Position numbers and translations under genes: made by a program
DNA from: Alistipes sp.
GTDB lineage: Bacteria > Bacteroidota > Bacteroidia > Bacteroidales > Rikenellaceae
Assembly (NCBI GenBank): GCA_020026415.1
Contig: JAHHQL010000011.1
Span: 9,182-73,181, forward strand
Length of the DNA: 64,000 nt
Direction of reading: 5' to 3'
The notes under the pieces: generated by a model
The model's database searches: none
What the model was told of the DNA's origin: nothing
Seen by the model: only the letters and a program-made list of their open reading frames with translations
Part shown: positions 26,169-33,220 of the stretch, in pieces
Position numbering within the stretch: the stretch's first letter is position 1
How the letters are laid out: each line of letters begins with the position of its first letter

Positions 26169-27317
26169 ATGGAACAGAAAATCAACGCAAAATTCGAAGC
26201 ATTATATCACACCCGCGGCAGTGTTTACGCCTCGCCCGGCCGTATCAACCTGATCGGCGAGCATACCGACTATAACGGCGGTTTCGTTTTCCCCGGTGCG
26301 GTCGATAAAGGCATCATCGCCGAGATCCGACCCAACGGCACCGACCGCGTACGCGCCCACGCCCTCGATCTGGATGAAAGTACGGAATTTGGTCTTCGCG
26401 AGGAAGATGCCCCGAAGGAGAGTTGGGCCCGCTACATCTTCGGCGTGTGTCGCGAGATTATCAAACGCGGCGGCAAGATCGGCGGTTTTGATACCGTATT
26501 TGCCGGTAATGTACCTCTGGGTGCCGGAATGTCGTCATCGGCAGCCCTCGAATCAACCTTCGCCTTCGCGCTGAACGACCTTTGGAAACTTGACATCGAC
26601 AAATTTGAGTTGGCAAAGATCGGACAGGCCACCGAGCACAACTATTGCGGTGTAATGTGCGGCATCATGGATCAGTTCGCCTCCGTATTCGGCAAGGCGG
26701 GCAGTCTGATCCGTCTGGACTGTCGTTCGATGGAGTACAAATATTTCCCGTTCAACCCCAAAGGCTACAAATTGGTTCTGCTGGATTCGGTCGTAAAGCA
26801 CGAACTCGCCTCGTCGGCCTACAACAAACGTCGCGAATCGTGCGAAAGAGTCGTCAAAGCCATCCGTAAGCATCACGCCGAGATCGAATTTCTGCGCGAT
26901 GCCTCGATGGAAATGCTCCGCGAAGTGAAAGACGAAGTATCGGCAGAGGATTACATGCGTGCCGAATACGTCATCGGCGAGGTACAACGTGTGCTGGATG
27001 TCTGCGAGGCGTTGGAACGTGGCGATTACGAAACCGTCGGCGAAAAAATGTACGAGACTCACCACGGCATGAGCAAACTCTACGAGGTAAGTTGCGAGGA
27101 ATTGGATTTCCTGAACGACATTGCCCGCAAATGCGGTGTTACGGGTTCGCGCGTCATGGGCGGCGGATTCGGAGGTTGCACGATCAACCTCGTCAAGGAT
27201 GAACGCTACGACAACTTCGTCAAAACGGCATTTGAAGAATACAAGGCTCGTTTCGGTCACGAACCACGCCTTTACAATGTGGTGATCAGCGACGGTTCGC
27301 GCAAATTACACGACTAA
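26169..27317 (+). CDS. galK: Galactokinase
   Basis: 382 residues. GHMP kinase phosphorylating galactose to galactose-1-phosphate. GRINLIGEHTDYNGGFVFP (residues ~20-38) is the galactokinase signature; PLGAGMSSSAALES is the ATP loop; CGIMDQFASVFGK contains the catalytic Asp; and MGGGFGGCTINLV is the C-terminal GHMP motif. Forms an operon with galM. It could feed on galactose released by the nearby secreted hydrolases, but that link is only inferred. Confidence 0.96.
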   Translation: MEQKINAKFEALYHTRGSVYASPGRINLIGEHTDYNGGFVFPGAVDKGIIAEIRPNGTDRVRAHALDLDESTEFGLREEDAPKESWARYIFGVCREIIKRGGKIGGFDTVFAGNVPLGAGMSSSAALESTFAFALNDLWKLDIDKFELAKIGQATEHNYCGVMCGIMDQFASVFGKAGSLIRLDCRSMEYKYFPFNPKGYKLVLLDSVVKHELASSAYNKRRESCERVVKAIRKHHAEIEFLRDASMEMLREVKDEVSAEDYMRAEYVIGEVQRVLDVCEALERGDYETVGEKMYETHHGMSKLYEVSCEELDFLNDIARKCGVTGSRVMGGGFGGCTINLVKDERYDNFVKTAFEEYKARFGHEPRLYNVVISDGSRKLHD

Positions 27318-27670
27318 GTCTCAAGATCTGCATCAATCCAAAGAGGAAAGTCCCCGAATTGGGGGACTTTCCTCTTTTTCTTTTTTCGCAAGAAAACTTT
27401 CATACCTATATTCAGTACAGACAATGTGGTCTTTTCCCATCTTGGGAAATCCTTCTTTTCCCCGCCCGAAATTCCTTTCTTCCCAAAATTCGGATTGCGA
27501 AGTCCTCTTCCCGACAAATAAGACAAAGCGACAATATTATAAAACCTTATGAAAAACGAGCGTTCCCGGAGTGGAAAAAAACGACAATAAGGCTCTCTTT
27601 TCGGACTTTATTTGTCAAATAAAAAAGGCATATTTGTTTTGTCGGATTGAGAGACTAAAAAAGACAAGAT
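27318..27670. other. Intergenic region between galK and the metallophosphoesterase gene
   Basis: 353 bp. Holds the galK terminator (27340-27377) and then AT-rich sequence with a small TTCCCA/TGGGAA inverted repeat near 27440. A clear -33/-7 pair for the downstream gene was not found (only CATATTTG-like sequence near 27629). An 87-codon open frame here runs through the terminator and is not believed. Confidence 0.4.
27340..27377 (+). terminator. galK terminator
   Basis: Perfect 16-bp stem (27340-27355 with 27362-27377) and T-rich tail. Confidence 0.93.
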
Positions 27671-28474
27671 ATGATTAAACATTTTCCAATTCTTCTGCTC
27701 CTGTCAATACTCGTCGAGGGGTGCGACTACATCGAGTATCATCCCTACGATCTGGACATCGCCGGTGAGGAAAACATTCATGCCAAAAACATTCCCCTGA
27801 TTGAAGAGCGGTGCGAAGGGCGCGAAACGATCCGTTTTGCAATGATCAGTGACACACAACGCCACTACGACGAAACCGAAGCGGCGATTGCCTCGATCAA
27901 CAGCCGCGACGACATCGACTTTGTGATCAACGGCGGCGATGTGTCGGACTTCGGTCTGAAACGCGAATTTACGTGGATGCGCGACATCATGAACAAACTC
28001 ACAGTCCCCTATGTGTGCCTTTTAGGCAACCACGACTGCCAAGGCACGGGCGAAGAGGTCTTCAAGCGGGTATTCGGCCCCGAAAATTTCGCATTTGTTA
28101 CGGGAAACATCCGTTTCATCTGTCTGAACACCAATGCCATGGAGTATGACTATTCGCGTCCGGTTCCCGATTTCCGGTTCATCGACGACCAACTGAGAAA
28201 CACTCCCGAAGAGGCCACTCGCACGATCTTTGCGATGCATGTGCGTCCCGGAGAATTTCAATTCAACAACAACGTGGCAAAGTTTTTTGAATATTGCGTT
28301 CAACAATTTCCCGATCCGATCTTCTGCATCTTCGGTCACGAACACCACTGGATCGCCGAAGATCTGTTCCAAGACGGACTGATGTACTACGGATGCCCCT
28401 CCATCGAAAAACGCAACTATTTGGTATTCACCGTAACTCCTGAAAATTACAGCTATGAGATGGTGGATTTTTAA
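27671..28474 (+). CDS. Calcineurin-like metallophosphoesterase lipoprotein
   Basis: 267 residues. Signal with lipobox VEGC (Cys ~18), so probably membrane-anchored outside the cytoplasm. Phosphoesterase motifs in order: ISDTQRH (metal ligand Asp; the usual DxH His is Gln, a known variant), NGGDVSDFG, LLGNHDCQG, AMHVRP (His) and FGHEHHW. These predict a two-metal phosphoesterase; the substrate is unknown. The next gene starts inside its last codons (20-bp overlap), so the pair is translationally linked. Confidence 0.85.
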   Translation: MIKHFPILLLLSILVEGCDYIEYHPYDLDIAGEENIHAKNIPLIEERCEGRETIRFAMISDTQRHYDETEAAIASINSRDDIDFVINGGDVSDFGLKREFTWMRDIMNKLTVPYVCLLGNHDCQGTGEEVFKRVFGPENFAFVTGNIRFICLNTNAMEYDYSRPVPDFRFIDDQLRNTPEEATRTIFAMHVRPGEFQFNNNVAKFFEYCVQQFPDPIFCIFGHEHHWIAEDLFQDGLMYYGCPSIEKRNYLVFTVTPENYSYEMVDF

Positions 28475-29186
28475 TTTGATGCTTGCGTGCACACTCTGCA
28501 CCGCCGTTTCCGCGTCGGCCGACAATGACCGCCCACGACACTTCTTGAAGAGTATCCCGACCACTCTGTCCGCCGCCTCGCACCCCACGAACGATTCGCT
28601 CACACCGTTTAAAAAGCAACACCGACCGCTCGACCGCCGTCACCACCGCCAACGCGAAGGTTGGGAGCGCATCATCCCGACCCATGTCAAATGGCAATAC
28701 GCCGGCGGTATGGGTTACATGTCGTTCGGCTGCGGTTGGGACTACGGCAAGAAATGCCGTTGGGAAACCGACCTCTTCATCGGCTTCCTGCCCAAAAGCA
28801 AATCCGACAAATTCTACCTTACCTCGACTCTCAAACAGAACTACATCCCGTGGAATATTGCGATCACCGACCGCTTCTCGATCGACCCGTTCTACTGCGG
28901 CCTGTACATCAACACGATTTTCGGCCGTCAGTTCTGGGTCAAGCAACCCGACCGATTCCCCAAGAAATACTACACGTTTTCGACCAAGTTGCACACTTAT
29001 ATATTCATCGGTCAGCGATTTACGGTAAACACGAACCTACGCAACGATTCGCGCATGAAGGGTGTCACGTTCTTCTACGAATTGAGCACGTGCGACTTGT
29101 ACCTGCTCAGTTCGATCAGCAACAAGTACCTCACCATGAAGGACATACTCGGTTTTTCGTTCGGCATAAAACTTCAACTTTTTTAA
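28455..29186 (+). CDS. Secreted protein, probable small outer-membrane beta-barrel
   Basis: 243 residues, not assigned to a family I can name with confidence. A signal peptide ends near residue 22 (SASA), then a Ser/Pro/Arg-rich stretch (~25-70), then ~170 residues of alternating aromatic and polar strands such as GGMGYMSFGCGWDYG, WETDLFIGFLP, FYLTSTLKQ, FYCGLYINTIFG and HTYIFIGQRF. The last residue is Phe, typical of outer-membrane barrels recognised by BamA. It overlaps the phosphoesterase gene by 20 bp, suggesting the two act together at the envelope. Confidence 0.65.
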   Translation: MRWWIFNLMLACTLCTAVSASADNDRPRHFLKSIPTTLSAASHPTNDSLTPFKKQHRPLDRRHHRQREGWERIIPTHVKWQYAGGMGYMSFGCGWDYGKKCRWETDLFIGFLPKSKSDKFYLTSTLKQNYIPWNIAITDRFSIDPFYCGLYINTIFGRQFWVKQPDRFPKKYYTFSTKLHTYIFIGQRFTVNTNLRNDSRMKGVTFFYELSTCDLYLLSSISNKYLTMKDILGFSFGIKLQLF

Positions 29187-29217
29187 ACGGGAAGTTGTCT
29201 TCATAAATTTAAGGGAG

Positions 29218-29252
29218 GGAGAGATTCCGCTTGGCGGAGTCTCCCTTTTTTG
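29218..29252 (+). terminator. Terminator after the phosphoesterase/beta-barrel pair
   Basis: GGGAGA...TTCCGC paired with GCGGAGTCTCCC (one small bulge), then TTTTTT. Confidence 0.8.
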
Positions 29253-29269
29253 TGGTCACAAGTCCGATT

Positions 29270-29324
29270 TTGTCAGTCGCGGGTGACAAAGTGGCAGAAA
29301 AAAGGCCTTGGCACACCCTTTGAT
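29270..29324 (+). promoter_or_regulatory. htpG control region: inverted repeat and sigma-54-like promoter
   Basis: An exact inverted repeat TTTGTCA-N8-TGACAAA lies at 29270-29291. Twenty bases on, TTGGCACACCCTTTGA at 29309-29324 has the GG-N10-G(A) arrangement of a sigma-54 -24/-12 promoter (GG at 29311-29312, GA at 29323-29324 where GC is usual). No TAnnTTTG box is seen before htpG. The implied leader is about 40 bases. Operator role of the repeat is inferred. Confidence 0.5.
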
Positions 29325-29371
29325 CAATATAGAATCCGAAAACGAAAAAATTCAACAATAAAACATAAACC

Positions 29372-31432
29372 ATGAAAAACGGAAAAATCGGGGTTACTAC
29401 GGAAAACATCTTCCCCGTCATTAAAAAATTCCTTTATTCAGATCACGAAATATTCCTGCGCGAACTCGTTTCCAATGCCGTCGATGCCACCCAGAAACTC
29501 AAGACGCTTTCGTCGAAGGGCGAAATGAAGGGTGAGTTGGGCGACTTGAAGGTTATGATCGAGGCCGACAAGGAGAAAAAAACGCTCACCGTCACCGATC
29601 GCGGTATCGGCATGACTGCCGAGGAGGTCGATAAATACATCAACCAGATTGCCTTTTCGGGTGCTGAAGAGTTCATGTCCAAATATAAGGATCAGGCCAT
29701 CATCGGTCACTTCGGACTGGGCTTCTACTCTTCCTTCATGGTCTCGGACAAGGTGGAGATTGTCACCCGTTCGTATAAGGAAGGTGCCAAAACGGTACAT
29801 TGGAGTTGCACGGGTACGCCCGAATTTGAAATGGAGGAGACCGACGAGCAACACGATCGCGGTACGAGCATCATCCTCCACCTGTCGGACGACATGATCG
29901 AGTACGGCGAGCAATCCAAGATCGAGGGGCTGTTGCGTAAATACTGCCGATTCCTGCCGATTCCGATCGTATTCGGTAAGGTCAAGGAGTGGAAAGACGG
30001 CAAATATGTCAATACCGACAAGGACAACGTCATCAACAACATAGCCCCGCTGTGGACAGAGAAACCGACCGAGATCACCGAAGAGCAATACAAGAATTTC
30101 TATCGCGAACTCTATCCCGTCAGCGAAGAGCCGCTGTTCTCGATTCACCTGAACATAGACTACCCGTTCCATCTGACCGGTATTCTCTACTTCCCGAAAA
30201 TCCGCAACAACTTCGAGATCCAGAAAAACAAGATCCAACTCTATTGCAATCAAGTCTATGTCACCGATCAGGTCGAGGGCATCGTTCCCGAATATCTGAC
30301 TCTGCTGCACGGTGTGATCGACTCGCCCGACATTCCGTTGAACGTATCGCGCAGTTACCTGCAAAGCGATCAGAACGTAAAGAAGATCTCAAGTTATATT
30401 ACCCGCAAGGTCGCCGACCGACTCAACGAGTTGTTCTCCACGATGCGTAAGGACTACGAATCGAAATGGGACGATCTGAAGATCTTCATCCAGTACGGCA
30501 TCCTCACCGATGAGAAATTTGCCGAGAAAGCACCGAAGTTCATGCTCTGGAAGAACGTCGAGAACAAATACTACACGGCCGACGAATACACCGAACTCGT
30601 AAAGGAGAATCAGACCGACAAGAACAAGAACCTCATCTTCCTCTATGTGGATGATCCCGTCGAGAAGAACTCCTTCCTGCAAGCCGCCAAGGACAAGGGT
30701 TACGATGTGCTGATACTCAACGGACAGTTGGACAGCCACTACATCAACTGGTACGAGTCGAAGAACACCAACGTGCGCTTCGTACGTATCGACAGCGATG
30801 TGATCGACAATCTGATTCAGAAGGAGAACAAGATCGCCCTTTCGCTTTCGAGCGAACAGCAGGAGATCCTGCGTCCCGTATTCGAGAGCCAGATGCCGAA
30901 GGACGAAAAGATCCAATACTCGATCGCCTTCGAAGCCATGACACCCGAAGAGGCTCCCGTGGTCATCACGCAAAACGAGTTCATGCGCCGTATGAAGGAG
31001 ATGGCACAGGTCGGCGGTGGCGGCATGAGCCAGTTCTACGGCCAGATGCCCGATAACTTCACGATTGCCGTGAACGGCAACCACCCGATCGTTGCCCGCA
31101 TTCTGACCGATGCCGAAGCCGAGTATGGCGACAAACTCAAGTCGATCAACAAACGCATCAACGCCGCCGTGGCCGAGGAGCAGCGTTTCGAGGAGGTTGT
31201 CAAGGACAAGAAGGAGGCAGACTTCACACCTGAGGAGAAGACCATGCGTGAGGATCTGTCGAAGAAGGTCGTCACGTTGCGCGACGAGCGTAGCGAACAC
31301 CTGCGCGAGATCGGTAAGAAGAACCGCCTCGTAAAGCAGATCATCGACCTCGCCCTGTTGTCGAACGGCCTGCTGAAGGGCAAGAACCTTTCGGATTTCA
31401 TCGAGCGTTCGATTTCTCTGATCGAGAAATAA
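29372..31432 (+). CDS. htpG: Molecular chaperone Hsp90
   Basis: 686 residues. ATP-dependent chaperone dimer. GHKL ATPase motifs: ELVSNAVDA (the catalytic Glu is in the preceding FLRELVSN), DRGIGM, and GHFGLGFYSSFMV. The middle domain contains IPLNVSRSYLQ with the catalytic-loop Arg. The C-terminal half carries an insertion-like segment (DEYTELVKENQTDKNKN) and charged helices (KKEADFTPEEKTMREDL) seen in Bacteroidetes forms. Monocistronic, with a strong terminator and an unusual upstream region that fits heat-shock control. Confidence 0.96.
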   Translation: MKNGKIGVTTENIFPVIKKFLYSDHEIFLRELVSNAVDATQKLKTLSSKGEMKGELGDLKVMIEADKEKKTLTVTDRGIGMTAEEVDKYINQIAFSGAEEFMSKYKDQAIIGHFGLGFYSSFMVSDKVEIVTRSYKEGAKTVHWSCTGTPEFEMEETDEQHDRGTSIILHLSDDMIEYGEQSKIEGLLRKYCRFLPIPIVFGKVKEWKDGKYVNTDKDNVINNIAPLWTEKPTEITEEQYKNFYRELYPVSEEPLFSIHLNIDYPFHLTGILYFPKIRNNFEIQKNKIQLYCNQVYVTDQVEGIVPEYLTLLHGVIDSPDIPLNVSRSYLQSDQNVKKISSYITRKVADRLNELFSTMRKDYESKWDDLKIFIQYGILTDEKFAEKAPKFMLWKNVENKYYTADEYTELVKENQTDKNKNLIFLYVDDPVEKNSFLQAAKDKGYDVLILNGQLDSHYINWYESKNTNVRFVRIDSDVIDNLIQKENKIALSLSSEQQEILRPVFESQMPKDEKIQYSIAFEAMTPEEAPVVITQNEFMRRMKEMAQVGGGGMSQFYGQMPDNFTIAVNGNHPIVARILTDAEAEYGDKLKSINKRINAAVAEEQRFEEVVKDKKEADFTPEEKTMREDLSKKVVTLRDERSEHLREIGKKNRLVKQIIDLALLSNGLLKGKNLSDFIERSISLIEK

Positions 31433-31455
31433 AAACACATATTAAGGTTTTAAGT

Positions 31456-31492
31456 AAAGCGGTGGTTTTCCTTTTCGGGAAGCCACCGCTTT
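31456..31492 (+). terminator. htpG terminator
   Basis: Sixteen-position stem (31456-31471 with 31477-31492) with a TTTTC loop and one or two G-T or mismatched pairs; T-rich downstream. Confidence 0.85.
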
Positions 31493-31506
31493 CATATTAT
31501 CCCTAC

Positions 31507-31540
31507 AAAAAAAGCGTCCCAAAATTGGAACGCTTTTTTA
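31507..31540 (-). terminator. Terminator of the udp-dnaN-...-thioesterase operon
   Basis: Hairpin AAAGCGT-C-CCAA/TTGG-A-ACGCTTT flanked by A and T runs; on the minus strand it follows the thioesterase stop by about 20 bp. Confidence 0.85.
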
Positions 31541-31556
31541 ATTTCGCAGAAGCCGT

Positions 31557-31988
31557 TTACTCTTCGATCGACATACCCGATTCGACGGCCTGCTTTTGGA
31601 ACAGGTCAAGAAACCATTCGGGGCAACGGCACGGACGGCGCGTGTCGCTGTGGATGAATCCGAGTTGGGTCATGCCCGTATTGATCAATTCACCCTTCTC
31701 GTTATAGATTTCGTAGAAGAAATTGATACGCGCCTTCGGGATCTCCTTCAGAATGATGCGCACCGTAAGTTCCTCGTCATAATAGGCGGGTTTGCGGTAT
31801 TTGGACTGCACCTCCAAAATCGGCATCATGATACCCCGCTTCTCGACTTCGGCAAACGACATACCCAAGGCACGCATCCACTCGCTGCGGGCGGCCTCGT
31901 AGTAGCAAATGTAATTCGAATGGTGGCAGATCGCCATCTGATCGGTGTGTTTGTACCACACACGGATCTTACAATCGTGACTGATCAT
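31557..31988 (-). CDS. Hotdog-fold acyl-CoA thioesterase (YbgC/4HBT type)
   Basis: 143 residues. The N-terminal VWYKHTDQMAICHHSNYICYYEAAR matches the YbgC pattern with the catalytic Asp (TDQM) and the helix that follows (HHSNY), then the hotdog strands KPAYYDEELTVRI and INFFYEIYNEKGELINTG. Such enzymes hydrolyse short- or aromatic-acyl-CoA; which one cannot be read here. Last gene of a tight minus-strand run; the start is 9 bp after the RibF-like stop. Confidence 0.88.
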   Translation of the reverse strand: MISHDCKIRVWYKHTDQMAICHHSNYICYYEAARSEWMRALGMSFAEVEKRGIMMPILEVQSKYRKPAYYDEELTVRIILKEIPKARINFFYEIYNEKGELINTGMTQLGFIHSDTRRPCRCPEWFLDLFQKQAVESGMSIEE

Positions 31989-31997
31989 ATCTTGGTT

Positions 31998-32561
31998 TTA
32001 TTTTAACATCAGCGGATGTCCCAGCAGTTCCTCGGCCTCCTTCACACGCCCTTCGGCCACCAGATTGCGGATCACGGTCGAACTGACCCTCACGCCGTCA
32101 ATCTCACACGCCTCGACACGCACCACCTTCAACCCCTCGATATGCAGATCGCGGCAGTCCAGACGGTCGTGACCGAAACGGTGGTTATACCCCGCCACCA
32201 GACACTCGGCACCGAGTTTGCCGATCAGATACTGCGACACGAACTCTTCGCCACTCAGTACGCTGAATCGCTCGTCAAACGGAATGACGATCAGATTATC
32301 GACTCCCGACGCCTCCAACAAGGCGGCCTTTTGTTCCAAGTCGGTCAGAATGACCAATCCCTCGGCGCGGTGGAGCGTGATGCGCGGATGGGGATCAAAG
32401 GTGAGGACAATACTCTCCCCGCCCAGTTTTTTTGCTTCTTCGTTCAGTTTTTTAATTAAGGTCAGATGCCCCCGATGCACTCCGTCATACGAACCGACCG
32501 TAACGGCGGCGTGGCGGAACTCGGGCAAGGCGTCAAACCCATGAAATATGCGTATCGCCAT
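31998..32561 (-). CDS. ribF: FAD synthetase domain protein (RibF lacking the riboflavin kinase domain)
   Basis: 187 residues from ATG 32561 (a TTG at 32573 would add four residues). The sequence is the FMN adenylyltransferase half of RibF: VTVGSYDGVHRGHLTLIKKL with the HxGH-like nucleotidyltransferase motif (~17-36), VLTFDPHPR, the YNHRFGHDR segment, and ISSTxIR-like VSSTVIRNLVAEGRV. It stops at ELLGHPLMLK, just where the C-terminal riboflavin kinase domain of normal ~310-residue RibF begins. The thioesterase gene starts 9 bp later, so no kinase remnant is present. Riboflavin kinase must then be encoded elsewhere, or this protein adenylylates something else. Confidence 0.82.
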   Translation of the reverse strand: MAIRIFHGFDALPEFRHAAVTVGSYDGVHRGHLTLIKKLNEEAKKLGGESIVLTFDPHPRITLHRAEGLVILTDLEQKAALLEASGVDNLIVIPFDERFSVLSGEEFVSQYLIGKLGAECLVAGYNHRFGHDRLDCRDLHIEGLKVVRVEACEIDGVRVSSTVIRNLVAEGRVKEAEELLGHPLMLK

Positions 32562-32569
32562 AAAAGTGA

Positions 32570-33217
32570 TCAAGAATTATTCGAGTCGCTCTCCTTGACG
32601 AAGTAAGCGACCTTCTCCAACAGAGTCGTAATATCGTAATTTTCGACGATGATACCCTGCGGAAAGTTCAACGGGGTCGAGGTGAAATTCAACACCCCGC
32701 GAATGCCGGCATTGATAATCGGCACGACCAGATCCAGAGCCACGTTCGTCGGCGACGATACCACCACAATCGAGATGTCGCGCTCCTCGACGGCCTTCTC
32801 GAACTGATCCATGTGGAAGCACGGGATGCCGTCAATTTCGTGGCCGACTTTCTGCGGATCGACATCAAATGCAGTCGTGATGCGCAGTTTCAAGCCCTTG
32901 CTGTTAAAATATTTGGTGATGGCCTGACCGAGGTGTCCCATACCGAGTACCGCAACATTCATAGGTGTGGGACTGTCCAGAATATTGCTGATGTAGTTGA
33001 TGAGCACCTGCACATCATAACCTTTTTTCGTATCGCTCGAAAAGCCGATGAGCATCAGATCACGACGCACCTGCACGGCCGTAATGCCGTGAATACCGGC
33101 CAGCACATGCGAAAAGATGTGCGAAATGCCCTGTTTGTGACAAGCCAGCAGCGTACGGCGGTATTCGCTCAGACGCTCGACGGTCTTTTCGGGAATTGCA
33201 TTGGTCAAAGCAGCCAT
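32570..33217 (-). CDS. rex: Redox-sensing transcriptional repressor Rex
   Basis: 215 residues. Winged-helix N-terminus (~5-80: IPEKTVERLSEYRRTL, TAVQVRRDLMLIG) and a Rossmann NADH-binding domain with AVLGMGHLGQAI (~89-100) and FDVDPQKVG. Rex senses the NADH/NAD ratio and represses fermentation and respiration genes. It is sandwiched between the LysM/PBP1 gene (3 bp) and ribF (8 bp). I did not find a clear Rex operator in the window. Confidence 0.93.
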   Translation of the reverse strand: MAALTNAIPEKTVERLSEYRRTLLACHKQGISHIFSHVLAGIHGITAVQVRRDLMLIGFSSDTKKGYDVQVLINYISNILDSPTPMNVAVLGMGHLGQAITKYFNSKGLKLRITTAFDVDPQKVGHEIDGIPCFHMDQFEKAVEERDISIVVVSSPTNVALDLVVPIINAGIRGVLNFTSTPLNFPQGIIVENYDITTLLEKVAYFVKESDSNNS

Positions 33218-33220
33218 TTT

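Noticed and set aside
27359..27622. 87-codon open frame after galK
   Set aside because: It begins inside the galK terminator hairpin, has no recognisable features and lies in AT-rich intergenic DNA.
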